Part shown: piece by piece, positions 57,148 to 64,000 of the stretch
Position numbering within the stretch: the first letter of the stretch is position 1
How the letters are laid out: each line of letters opens with the position of its first letter
Assembly (NCBI RefSeq): GCF_900112285.1
Contig: NZ_FOKZ01000008.1
Coordinates: forward strand, 107,972-171,971
DNA length: 64,000 nucleotides
Reading direction: 5' to 3'
From: Polaromonas sp. OV174
Lineage (GTDB): Bacteria; Pseudomonadota; Gammaproteobacteria; Burkholderiales; Burkholderiaceae_C
The notes under the pieces: generated by a model
The model's database searches: none
What the model saw: only the letters and a program-made list of their open reading frames with translations
What the model was told of the DNA's origin: nothing
Position numbers and translations under genes: made by a program

Positions 57148-58911
57148 TCACAGCAAGGCCGCCGGCTCCTCGCTTTGCAGCACTTTTTGCGCCCAGGGCG
57201 CAAGCTTGCCGGCGTCGGCACGCAGGACTTGCTGCTTGACCGAGAGGATTTGCGATGGGTGCATGGAGAAGCTGCGCAGCCCCAGCCCCAGCAGCAGGCG
57301 CGTCATGCCGGGGTCACCGGCCATCTCGCCGCACACGCTGACCTCCTTGCCCTGGCGATGGCATTCAACAATCGTGTCGGCCACCAGGCGCAGCACCGCC
57401 GGATGGCAGGGATCGTAGAGATGCGCCACCGACTCGTCGGCGCGGTCTATCGCCAAGGTGTACTGGATCAGGTCATTGGTGCCTATGGAGAGGAAGTCAA
57501 AGTACTTGAGAAAAACCTTGAGCGTGAGCGCCGCCGCCGGAATTTCAATCATGGCGCCCAGGCGCACCGGGCCGTAAGCCGTGCCGCTGTGCTCGAGCTG
57601 GGCGCGCGCCTGCTCTATCAAGGCCATGGTCTGGCGGATCTCGCTGGCATGGGCCAACATGGGCACCAGCAGATTGACCTGGCCGTGAGCGGCCACCCGC
57701 AAAATGGCACGCAGCTGCGTCAGGAACATGGGCGGATCGGCCAGGCTCCAGCGGATGGCGCGCAGCCCCAGCGCCGGATTCAGGTGACTGTCCTGCGCCT
57801 TCCCGGCGAGCCTGTCCAGCGGTTTGTCAGAGCCTATGTCCACGGTACGAATGGTGACCGGCAGGCCGTGCATGCCGTCAACGGCCTTGCGGTAGGCCAG
57901 ATACTGTTCTTCTTCATCAGGCAGCTTGCCATTGCGGCCCATGAAGAGAAATTCGCTGCGAAACAGCCCCACCCCGACCGCGCCGACCTTGACCGCACCC
58001 AGCGTGTCTTCGGGCATTTCAATGTTCGCCAGCAACTCGACGCGCTGGCCGTCCATGGTCAGCGCCGGTGTGTGCTTGAGCCGGTTCAGGCGCTGGCGCT
58101 CGAGCTCGCCCTGGCGCTGCTTGAAGCCGTATTCGGCCAGGATGATGGGGGATGGGTCAACAATCAGCACGCCGGCATCGCCGTCAATGATGACCCAGTC
58201 GTCTTGCTGTATCAGCTGGCTGGCGCTGCGTGCGCCCACCACCGCCGGGATGTCCATGCTGCGCGCCACAATCGCCGTGTGCGAGGTCTTGCCGCCCACA
58301 TCGGTGGTGAAGCCGGCAAACAGGCTTTGCTTGAACTGCAGCATGTCGGCCGGGGAAATATCGTGCGCCACCAGCACCAGCGGCACATCCATGGTGTCGT
58401 CCAGCAGCAAGTCCTGCTGCGACTGCTTGCGACGGGCACCGGCCTGGCCGGCGCGCTGCACCGGCGAGGCCGCGCCCTTCATGTGGCGCAGTATGCGTTC
58501 CACCACCTGCTCCAGATCGGCCTTGCGCTCGCGCAAATACTCGTCTTCCATCTCGTCGAACTGGCGCGCAATGATTTCGTACTGCGTGGTCAGCGCCCAT
58601 TCGGCGTTGTAGTGGCGCTCGGTGATCCAGTGCTTCACGCCGCTGATCAGCTGCTCGTCCTGCAACAGCATCAGATGCACGTCCAGCAGGGCGGCAATCT
58701 CGTGCGGCGCATCTTTGGGCAAGTCTTGCTGCAAGCGGGTGATTTCTTCCATCACCGCATTGCGCGAGACCCTGACGCGCGCGATTTCCTCAATGACTTT
58801 GCTCGCATCGATGAAGTAATGCACCACATCCGCGCGACTCGAGGCCACCAGCACGGCGCGGCCTATCGCAATACCACGTGAGACGGCGAGGCCGTGGACG
58901 GAAAAAGTCAT
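57148..58911 (-). CDS. ptsI: Phosphoenolpyruvate-protein phosphotransferase, PTS enzyme I
   Basis: Enzyme I takes phosphate from PEP and passes it to HPr. The 587-residue protein has the active-site His H211 in GGKTSHTAIVARSMDIPAVVG. The PEP-binding TIM barrel has VGLFRSEFLFMGR, TIRTVDIGSDKPL, GLRAIR, and FFSIGTNDL-like (FLSIGTNDLIQYTLAIDR). CGEMAGDP is at the C-terminus. I chose the ATG at 58911 (MTFSVHGLAVSRGIAIG). It lies 185 bp after ptsH; a GC-rich hairpin repeat occupies half that gap. No PTS sugar permease is in the window, so a regulatory role is likely. Confidence 0.95.
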   Translation of the reverse strand: MTFSVHGLAVSRGIAIGRAVLVASSRADVVHYFIDASKVIEEIARVRVSRNAVMEEITRLQQDLPKDAPHEIAALLDVHLMLLQDEQLISGVKHWITERHYNAEWALTTQYEIIARQFDEMEDEYLRERKADLEQVVERILRHMKGAASPVQRAGQAGARRKQSQQDLLLDDTMDVPLVLVAHDISPADMLQFKQSLFAGFTTDVGGKTSHTAIVARSMDIPAVVGARSASQLIQQDDWVIIDGDAGVLIVDPSPIILAEYGFKQRQGELERQRLNRLKHTPALTMDGQRVELLANIEMPEDTLGAVKVGAVGVGLFRSEFLFMGRNGKLPDEEEQYLAYRKAVDGMHGLPVTIRTVDIGSDKPLDRLAGKAQDSHLNPALGLRAIRWSLADPPMFLTQLRAILRVAAHGQVNLLVPMLAHASEIRQTMALIEQARAQLEHSGTAYGPVRLGAMIEIPAAALTLKVFLKYFDFLSIGTNDLIQYTLAIDRADESVAHLYDPCHPAVLRLVADTIVECHRQGKEVSVCGEMAGDPGMTRLLLGLGLRSFSMHPSQILSVKQQVLRADAGKLAPWAQKVLQSEEPAALL

Positions 58912-58999
58912 GGCATTTTTTCGCCCGGCGATCGGGCCAAAGTGCGGCACGCAGTGAAAGGGCTAGCTGCGTTCTTGCGCCGGGTTTGCTCTTCATTCA

Positions 59000-59091
59000 A
59001 GCAGGGGCCGCGGAACCGGCTTTGCCGGGCCGCAGGCGCAGCGGCCCCCTCGGGGGGCAGGAAGCTACGCGAAGCGAGCGACCGTGGGGGC
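59000..59091 (+). repeat. GC-rich dispersed repeat, copy B3 (ptsH-ptsI gap)
   Basis: It opens with AGCAGGGGCCGCGGAACCGG, contains GGCCCCCTCGGGGGGC and ends GGGGGC. It matches copy B1 almost base for base in its first 60 positions. Two hairpins (CCGGC/GCCGG and CCCCC/GGGGG) can form in the ptsH-ptsI transcript. Confidence 0.9.
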
Positions 59092-59096
59092 ATTAT

Positions 59097-59366
59097 TCAC
59101 TCCCCCTCGCCAAACTTGTCGCCAATCAACGCCAGCAAGGCATCCATCGCCGCCTGTTCATCGCCGCCGTGAGTTTCCAGTTCGACGGAGCTGCCCATGC
59201 CGGCCGCCAGCATCATCACGCCCATGATGCTTTTGGCATTGACGCGGCGCTCGCCCTTGGCTAACCAGACTTCACTGGCAAAGCTGCCGGCCAGTTTGGT
59301 GAGCTTGGCCGATGCGCGGGCATGCAGGCCCAGCTTATTGTTGATGGTCGTGCGGGTCTTGATCAT
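59097..59366 (-). CDS. ptsH: Phosphocarrier protein HPr
   Basis: HPr relays phosphate from enzyme I to EIIA proteins. The 89-residue protein has the active-site His H15 in LGLHARASAKL and the regulatory Ser S46 in NAKSIMGVMML. S46 would be the target of HPr kinase if one exists elsewhere in the genome; no hprK is in the window. It overlaps the upstream EIIA gene by 32 bp, implying coupled translation. Confidence 0.97.
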   Translation of the reverse strand: MIKTRTTINNKLGLHARASAKLTKLAGSFASEVWLAKGERRVNAKSIMGVMMLAAGMGSSVELETHGGDEQAAMDALLALIGDKFGEGE

Positions 59367-59778
59367 GTGTTCTACGTACCTGATTTTGTGGTGCGGTGAT
59401 AGCCACCTGCATCACGCCTTGTGTCGCCCCCACCAGTGCGCGCGCCACCAGCGCGTCCAGCGCCTCGTGCCGGTAAGACACCGTGCGCAGCAGCATGGGC
59501 AGATTAACGCCGGTCACCAGCTTGGTGTTCTCGCCATCGACCAGCTTTTGCGCCACATTGCAAGGCGTGGCGCCAAAGACATCCGTCAGCACCAGCGCCT
59601 GCGTGCAGCCCAGCTCGGCCAGCATGATGCGCGCCTGGGCCAGAGTTTCCTCGGGCGGCAGGTTGGCCTGCACATCCAGCGCGGCCACGCCGGCCACATG
59701 GTCGGGAAACACATGTAGCAGGCACTGGCGAAACGCCGAAGCCAGCGGCTCGTGGGCAATGATGAAAATGCCGTTCAT
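59335..59778 (-). CDS. PTS EIIA component, mannose/sorbose type
   Basis: The 147-residue protein is a man-type EIIA domain standing alone, with the phospho-His H9 in IFIIAHEPLASAF and the motif LVLTDVFGATPCNVAQKL. The last ~20 residues are polar (NQVRRTHDQDPHDHQQ) and end within ptsH. No EIIB, EIIC or EIID genes are near. In Ralstonia relatives, EIIA-HPr-EI of this kind influences polyhydroxybutyrate turnover and other regulation rather than sugar uptake. Expression with ptsH and ptsI as one operon fits that. Confidence 0.93.
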   Translation of the reverse strand: MNGIFIIAHEPLASAFRQCLLHVFPDHVAGVAALDVQANLPPEETLAQARIMLAELGCTQALVLTDVFGATPCNVAQKLVDGENTKLVTGVNLPMLLRTVSYRHEALDALVARALVGATQGVMQVAITAPQNQVRRTHDQDPHDHQQ

Positions 59779-59935
59779 TGGTTTTAATTATCTGCGTTCA
59801 CACTCAAAAATAGCCGCAAGAGACCAGACAACAACACAAATACACCCCCAACCTTGCCTGAAAGCGGGTCACCGGCCCAAAACCCATGGCGACAAGAGCG
59901 TCAATCAGCAGGCCAACGGTAGCACTTCACAGCGC

Positions 59936-60472
59936 TCATTCAAGTTTCAGACTGGAGAAAAAAGTCTCGGCCACGTCGGACGGAATCTGGCCGGCATACA
60001 GCACGACCTGAAACACCTGCGAGCCCTGGGCAAAGTAGGCGGCCTGCCCGTTCACGGCGCTGCCATCGGCACGCTGGCCCAGCGCCACCACATGCACGGC
60101 AGGCGGCTGCAGCGCTGCACCAGGCACTTTGAGTGGCCGTAGCTGAGCGGCACCCGGTGCGGCCTTCATATTGGCCAGCGTCAGGCTTTGCCACTGGGCC
60201 AGCACCGAGGCGGCTTTGCTCGCATCGCCCAGATCCGCCACCGCCACGGCAAAGGTCGCTCCACCCGCGTCGCAACCCACCATGGACAGCATGGTCGGCT
60301 GCCCGCCCAAGGGCACCATTTTCTGCGCCTTGTCGGGCTTGCAGGGCAAAAGCAGGCTGAGGCGGGTGTTCTCGGGCCGCACCTCGCGCCAGTTAAAGGC
60401 CGGGCTGCAGGCGGCCAGCGCCAGCAGCGCGCTCAAGGCTGCGGCGTAAAAAGTCAGGGGCTGTCGTGGCAT
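59936..60472 (-). CDS. Hypothetical lipoprotein
   Basis: The 178-residue protein starts MPRQPLTFYAAALSALLALA and has the lipobox LAAC at about residue 22, so it should be lipid-anchored. The mature part has NWREVRPENTRLSLLLPCKPDKAQ near the N-terminus and GQAAYFAQGSQVFQVVLYAG near the end. These features are typical of a group of uncharacterised Burkholderiales proteins. Two cysteines (LLPCKPD, VGCDAGG) could form a disulfide. No function is known to me. The ATG at 60472 was chosen because longer readings lack a signal sequence at the N-terminus. It is divergent from cynS. Confidence 0.75.
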   Translation of the reverse strand: MPRQPLTFYAAALSALLALAACSPAFNWREVRPENTRLSLLLPCKPDKAQKMVPLGGQPTMLSMVGCDAGGATFAVAVADLGDASKAASVLAQWQSLTLANMKAAPGAAQLRPLKVPGAALQPPAVHVVALGQRADGSAVNGQAAYFAQGSQVFQVVLYAGQIPSDVAETFFSSLKLE

Positions 60473-60671
60473 GGGGCGTTCTAAAGCTGGGCGCATCGTA
60501 GGAAAGCATTGCACTTTACAGGCATTCGTACGCCCGCTCCTCTCCACGTCCAAGCGCTTGTGCCCGGCTCCGCGCCCAGCCGGGCACGCGGCTTGCTTTT
60601 CAGGTCTGTTGCCGGCCGGCGCAGTTCGCGCCGGGCGAAACGACTTCACCCCTTTCATCACAGGAGCCCCC

Positions 60672-61115
60672 ATGAACCGCAACGACATCACCGAAAAGAT
60701 CATCAGCGTCAAAGTCAGCAAAGGCATCACCTGGGAGTCAGCCGCCAAAAAAGTCGGTCTCAGCAAGGAGTGGGTCACCGCCGGCTGCCTGGGTCAGATG
60801 ACTTTTGACGACAAGCAGGCCAAGGTCATAGCCAAAATTTTCGGCCTGAACGCCGAAGAGCAAAAATGGCTGCAGGTCGTGCCCTACAAGGGCTCGCTGC
60901 CCACATCAGTGCCGACCGACCCGCTGATCTACCGCTGGTACGAAATCGTCAGCATCTACGGCACGACGATCAAGGAGCTGATCCACGAGGAGTTTGGCGA
61001 CGGCATCATGAGCGCGATTGACTTCAGCATGGACATCGTGCGCCAGCCCGACCCCAAGGGTGACCGCGTCAACGTGGTGTTGTCGGGCAAGTTCCTGCCT
61101 TACAAGCAGTACTGA
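60672..61115 (+). CDS. cynS: Cyanate hydratase (cyanase)
   Basis: Cyanase converts cyanate and bicarbonate to ammonia and carbon dioxide, detoxifying cyanate or using it as a nitrogen source. The 147-residue protein has an N-terminal helical POU-like domain (WESAAKKVGLSKEWVTAGCLGQM) and the catalytic C-terminal domain. The active-site residues correspond to R88, E91 and S114 here, exactly offset by 8 from R96, E99 and S122 of the E. coli enzyme. CAGGAG precedes the ATG. The usual partners cynT (carbonic anhydrase), cynR or a cynABD transporter are not next to it, so it is an orphan cynS. Confidence 0.97.
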   Translation: MNRNDITEKIISVKVSKGITWESAAKKVGLSKEWVTAGCLGQMTFDDKQAKVIAKIFGLNAEEQKWLQVVPYKGSLPTSVPTDPLIYRWYEIVSIYGTTIKELIHEEFGDGIMSAIDFSMDIVRQPDPKGDRVNVVLSGKFLPYKQY

Positions 61116-61231
61116 CATTACTGCACGGCCATTGCGTCGTGTGATTGAACAACAGGGGTGATCCGCTCAATATATGAGATGGACTGCCCCGTTTCTTTGC
61201 GTCAAATGGCGCGCGAGTCGTCGTCATCGAT

Positions 61232-61504
61232 TCAGACGGCCTTCGAGGATTGATGGCGAGGCCGACGATAGTGCCAGGCGGCGATGCACATGGAAGCCGT
61301 GACGAGGCCAAAACACAAGGCATGAGCCCATGACATGTTTCCCTGAACAGCGTCGCGCGCCCACACGACTGGATGAGCGGGGAAGAAGGCTAAGACCAAC
61401 AGTTGCGGTATGTGTGCATGGGTCGGCTGCAACACAAGCGACAAGCAGGTAGCGAGAAAACTTGATGCGAGGTAGCAGAGCAGGAGTTTGAGTGCAGTTT
61501 TCAC
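61232..61504 (-). CDS. Small hypothetical membrane protein
   Basis: A 90-residue frame from a GTG at 61504 encodes three hydrophobic segments (LKLLLCYLASSFLATCLSLVL, QLLVLAFFPAHPVVW, ALCFGLVTASMCIAAW), separated by short polar loops, with a basic C-terminus (HYRRPRHQSSKAV). This fits a small inner-membrane protein. I do not recognise the family. The frame is longer upstream, but that part overlaps the NTF2-like gene out of phase. Only a weak purine stretch precedes the GTG, so the start is uncertain. Confidence 0.5.
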   Translation of the reverse strand: MKTALKLLLCYLASSFLATCLSLVLQPTHAHIPQLLVLAFFPAHPVVWARDAVQGNMSWAHALCFGLVTASMCIAAWHYRRPRHQSSKAV

Positions 61505-61571
61505 CAACGACCTAACGAATGAAGCTGATCCGCGAAACAGCGTCGACTTGAAGAATGGGGTGATCCTCGAT

Positions 61572-61937
61572 CTAAGGTTTGGACGCAAGTGGCCCAAAGA
61601 ACCCAACGATGCGATGCAGCTTGCCATCGGAGGACAACTCACAGAAGTCAATGCCATCCAGAAGCACCTTCCCATCCGCAAGCAGCATGCGCCAGGTGAA
61701 GCGAAGCTTCCCGTGATGCATATCGATCCCGCTGGTGAGTTCACAGTGGGCGCCCGGGAATTGTTGAAAGACCCCGCCAATGTGATCGACGAGCGCCTGT
61801 ATGCCTGCGACGTGCGCAGTGGGGTCGGTGTAAGTGCCGTCCTCAGCCCACACGCGTTCGAGCAATTGCTGCCTGAGCGCGCGGTCAGGCTCGCTCCACG
61901 CACCCGTGTAAAGCCTGATCAGTTCGGGCAATTCCAT
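61572..61937 (-). CDS. NTF2/SnoaL-like protein
   Basis: The 121-residue protein has the NTF2-like cone fold. The start MELPELIRLYTGAWSEPDRALRQQLLERVWAEDGTYTDP is typical of SnoaL-like isomerases, and the last strands have LRFTWRMLLADGKVLLDGIDFCEL and GKLHRIVGFFGPL. The ATG at 61937 has AGAGGAAG upstream. The role is unknown, and it is one of two NTF2-like genes in the window. The hypothetical small membrane protein gene lies 67 bp downstream. Confidence 0.8.
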   Translation of the reverse strand: MELPELIRLYTGAWSEPDRALRQQLLERVWAEDGTYTDPTAHVAGIQALVDHIGGVFQQFPGAHCELTSGIDMHHGKLRFTWRMLLADGKVLLDGIDFCELSSDGKLHRIVGFFGPLASKP

Positions 61938-62361
61938 GCTTGTTCTTCCTCTTTTGCAGTTGTGAAAAAAAGCTTCATTGCTCATGAACGAAGCCCAACT
62001 TTGCTGCATCCCACACAAACGCCGGATAACATGACGCCCGGCGAAAAAACTGGGTCTTAGGCTTCTGAAATTCTTCATGAGAACCAACAGATTACCTCAG
62101 CTCGCTGTAAATGCACACAGGTAGATTGAATGCGAAAAGACAGCCGATGGATGGGCTCACCACTTCGCTGGGAAGTGCCCAGTGCTCGGCATTTGACTCG
62201 TTTGCTCAGTGAGCCTTGCGCCAGCATCCACCTACCTCCGCCCATGATCTGAAGGCAAAATAGCGGCATGTGCACACTCGATGGCATGGTCGCTGCGCGC
62301 AAGCGTATGTTGAACTACTCCGGCACAGGGCTGTCTGACCTGAAACACAAGAGGTGATCCG
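61938..62361. other. 424-bp intergenic region without supported gene
   Basis: It separates a minus-strand NTF2-like gene from a plus-strand hydrolase gene. Frames on both strands lack ribosome binding sites and protein-like composition. It should contain the promoters of both neighbours, but I cannot place them. A purine stretch AGAGGTGA just before 62362 is the hydrolase ribosome binding site. Confidence 0.5.
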
Positions 62362-63099
62362 ATGAAACACAATTTTGTTCTGGTGCATGGTGCCTGGCAC
62401 GGCGGCTGGTGCTGGCGGCGCGTGGCGCAGGCGCTGCAGCTGGATCACCACAAGGTTTACGCCGTCACGCTGACCGGCCTTGGCGAGCGCGCTCACCTGC
62501 TGTCGCCAGCCATCACGCTGGACACCCACATCGACGACGTGATCAGCACCATAGAGGTGGAAGAGCTGAACGAGGTGATTCTGGTCGTACATTCCTACGC
62601 CGGCATGATTGGCACGGCCGTGGCCGACCGCCTGGGCAAGCACCTGAAACACCTGGTTTATGTCGATGCCGTGCTGCCAAAACCCGGCGAAAGCTGGAGC
62701 AGCACCCAGTCAGCGGCGACGCAGCAGCAGCGCCTGTCGGCGGCCCAGGCCTCGACCCGTTTCAGTTTTCCGCCGCCCGACCCGGCGGTATACGGCCTGC
62801 ATGAGGCGGACCACGCCTGGGTCAGGCGCCGCCAGACGCCGCACCCCGGCAACACCTACCAGGCGCCGCTGGACTTTGATGTGCAACGTGTCGCCGCCAT
62901 CCCGCGCACCTTTGTGAGTTGCACCCAGCCCGCTCTGGCCACCATAGACCCCAGCCGCCTGCGCGCGAAAGACCCGAAATTCTGGAACGGCGCCTGGCTG
63001 CCAAAGGCCAGCTTTGTCGAACTCCCCACCGGCCACGACCCCATGATCAGCGAAGCCCATGCGCTGACACAAATCCTGCTGAACTGCACCAACGCATGA
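62362..63099 (+). CDS. Alpha/beta hydrolase, EstC / plant-HNL-like
   Basis: The 245-residue protein belongs to the small alpha/beta-hydrolase subfamily that includes EstC-type esterases, salicylate esterases and hydroxynitrile lyases. The start is FVLVHGAWHGGWCWRRV with the oxyanion HG. The nucleophile is Ser in LVVHSYAGMIG, the acid is probably the Asp in LVYVDAVLP, and the C-terminal His is in LPTGHDPMIS. There is no signal peptide. The stop overlaps the start of the thioredoxin-fold gene (ATGA), so they are coupled. The substrate is unknown. Confidence 0.88.
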   Translation: MKHNFVLVHGAWHGGWCWRRVAQALQLDHHKVYAVTLTGLGERAHLLSPAITLDTHIDDVISTIEVEELNEVILVVHSYAGMIGTAVADRLGKHLKHLVYVDAVLPKPGESWSSTQSAATQQQRLSAAQASTRFSFPPPDPAVYGLHEADHAWVRRRQTPHPGNTYQAPLDFDVQRVAAIPRTFVSCTQPALATIDPSRLRAKDPKFWNGAWLPKASFVELPTGHDPMISEAHALTQILLNCTNA

Positions 63100-63593
63100 A
63101 CCCCCTGCACAACCGACGTCAATTTTCCCGCGCCCTCGCCGGCGGCATGCTGCTGCCCGCACTGAGCTTGCCCGCCACCGTACAAGCCAAAGACACGGCC
63201 CTGCCGGTGCCTGCCTCGCTGCCCGCAGCAGCCTTGGCAGCCAGCCGCCAAGGCGAGCCGCTGGTGTTGCTGGTCACCCTGCCCGGCTGCCCTTATTGCG
63301 AACTGGTGAGGCGCAACTACCTTCTGCCGGCACGCCACAGCACCGGCCTGCCGGCCTGGCAACTCGACATCAGCAGCCGCAGCACGCCGCTGACGGGCTT
63401 TGACGGCAAGGCCAGCACGGCCGCCGCCCAAATCAAGGCCTTGAAGGCGAACTTCACGCCAACCGTGCTGTTTCTGGGCCCGCAAGGGCAGGAACTGGCC
63501 GAGCGCCTGGTGGGTGTGGCGGTGCCGGATTTTTATGGTGCCTACCTGGATGAGCGGCTGGCGCAGGCGCGCAAGGCGCTGCTGGCACTTTAA
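63096..63593 (+). CDS. Exported thioredoxin-fold protein
   Basis: The 165-residue protein has a twin-arginine-like signal peptide (NRRQFSRALAGGMLLPALSLPATVQA) and a thioredoxin-like domain. Its redox motif is CPYC in VTLPGCPYCELVRRNYLLP, and the cis-Pro segment is NFTPTVLFLGPQG. It is probably a periplasmic thiol-disulfide protein; the CPYC active site resembles those of glutaredoxins and SoxW-type proteins. It starts in the ATGA overlap with the hydrolase gene. The CPYC motif and the putative Tat signal together make its partner protein uncertain. Confidence 0.85.
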   Translation: MNPLHNRRQFSRALAGGMLLPALSLPATVQAKDTALPVPASLPAAALAASRQGEPLVLLVTLPGCPYCELVRRNYLLPARHSTGLPAWQLDISSRSTPLTGFDGKASTAAAQIKALKANFTPTVLFLGPQGQELAERLVGVAVPDFYGAYLDERLAQARKALLAL

Positions 63594-63712
63594 GCCGACT
63601 TAGGCATAAAAAAGCCTGATTAGCGACTTGCCTCAGACCTCCTTGGAACTCCGCGTCAAAGCTTTGCCTCCAACCAACAGGCCCAATGCACCGGGAGGCC
63701 AAGGAGAGCGAT

Positions 63713-64000
63713 ATGTCCATGAACGCCATCCAATTCCAGCGCGGCCTGTCGCTGGCGCAATTCCATGCACAGTACGGCAGCGAGGAGCAATGCGAGCGAG
63801 CCCTGGTGGCCGCCCGCTGGCCCCACGGCTGGCAGTGCGCGCACTGCGGTTGCAAGCGTTTTTTTCTCACGCGCAACGGCAAAGGTCGCCAGCTGTGGGA
63901 GTGTTTTATCTGCGGCTACCAGTGCTCCAGCATCGCGGGTACGGTGTTCGAGCACACCAAGCTGCCTTTGCGCACCTGGTTCCTGGCGCTGTACCTGCTG
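63713..64000 (+). mobile_element. IS1595-family transposase, N-terminal part (runs off the window)
   Basis: The frame has 96 codons before the window ends. It begins MSMNAIQFQRGLSLAQFHAQYGSE and carries a zinc ribbon typical of IS1595-type transposases (CAHCGCKRFF and CFICGYQC). KLPLRTWFLALYLL follows, which leads into the catalytic DDE/DDN domain outside the window. AAGGAGAG precedes the ATG. The sequence upstream (63594-63712) contains a weak AGGC/GCCT hairpin and may hold the terminal inverted repeat, but I cannot delimit it without the other end. Confidence 0.8.

Noticed and set aside
61232..61903. 223-residue version of the small membrane protein
   Set aside because: Its first ~130 residues overlap the NTF2-like gene in another phase and are Ser/Arg-rich without motifs; only the hydrophobic C-terminal 90 residues look real.

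Overview
The window reads as chromosome of a betaproteobacterium, order Burkholderiales, most likely family Comamonadaceae (Polaromonas/Rhodoferax-like). The basis is the GC-rich coding, the gene orders (yggS-pilT-pilU; rsmI/yraN/diaA/dolP; a nine-gene atp operon starting with atpI; DAT-ybeD-lipB-lipA; EIIA-HPr-EI) and two families of short dispersed repeats. The assignment comes from protein and gene-order recognition, not from a database search. Almost all sequence is coding. I found one tRNA, tRNA-Arg(CCG), no rRNA and no CRISPR array.

Layout. 0-9.3 kb: a GlcD-type FAD oxidase (5' end outside the window), a bactofilin, a stand-alone EF-G and the large 180-kDa-type NAD-glutamate dehydrogenase. 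9.3-11.6 kb: a scarred segment with an adenosine-specific-kinase-like gene, a chimeric remnant of a sugar ABC transporter, and 5'-truncated putA and putR meeting head to head. 11.6-16.2 kb: yggS, pilT, a cyclic-nucleotide-binding protein, pilU and a beta-hydroxyacid dehydrogenase. 16.2-20.8 kb: dolP-diaA-yraN opposite rsmI and an MFS exporter. 20.8-28.9 kb: a peptide-type ABC transporter with an M20 peptidase and an esterase. 29-37 kb: DinG, the tRNA, a diheme cytochrome c, hydrolases and LemA/TPM proteins. 37.2-44.5 kb: the complete F1Fo ATP synthase operon on the minus strand. 44.7-51.8 kb: a CopD-like membrane protein, a D-amino-acid-transaminase-like enzyme, ybeD-lipB-lipA and a SWIM/SNF2 helicase. 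51.9-57 kb: a NitT/TauT ABC transporter divergent from a TctDE-like two-component system. 57-64 kb: a regulatory PTS, a lipoprotein, cyanase, small proteins, an esterase, a thioredoxin-fold protein and the start of an IS1595-type transposase.

Functional links. The PilT/PilU ATPases with the cNMP-domain protein form a twitching-motility module. LipB-LipA make lipoate, with the DAT-like enzyme and YbeD translated upstream. EIIA-HPr-EI without a sugar permease in the window looks like a signalling PTS. The ABC transporter with M20 peptidase and esterase looks like an uptake-and-hydrolysis operon.

No clearly new defence or biosynthetic system is visible. The most unusual signal is a 57-bp repeat, seven copies of which align without gaps. 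Copies lie inside yggS and the putA remnant, encode the N-terminus of a TPM protein, contribute the stop codon of one gene and the start codon of another, and flank the helicase gene in inverted orientation. A second, GC-rich hairpin repeat appears three times, once in frame inside a hydrolase gene. The second notable signal is the pair of deletion scars at 9.9-11.6 kb.
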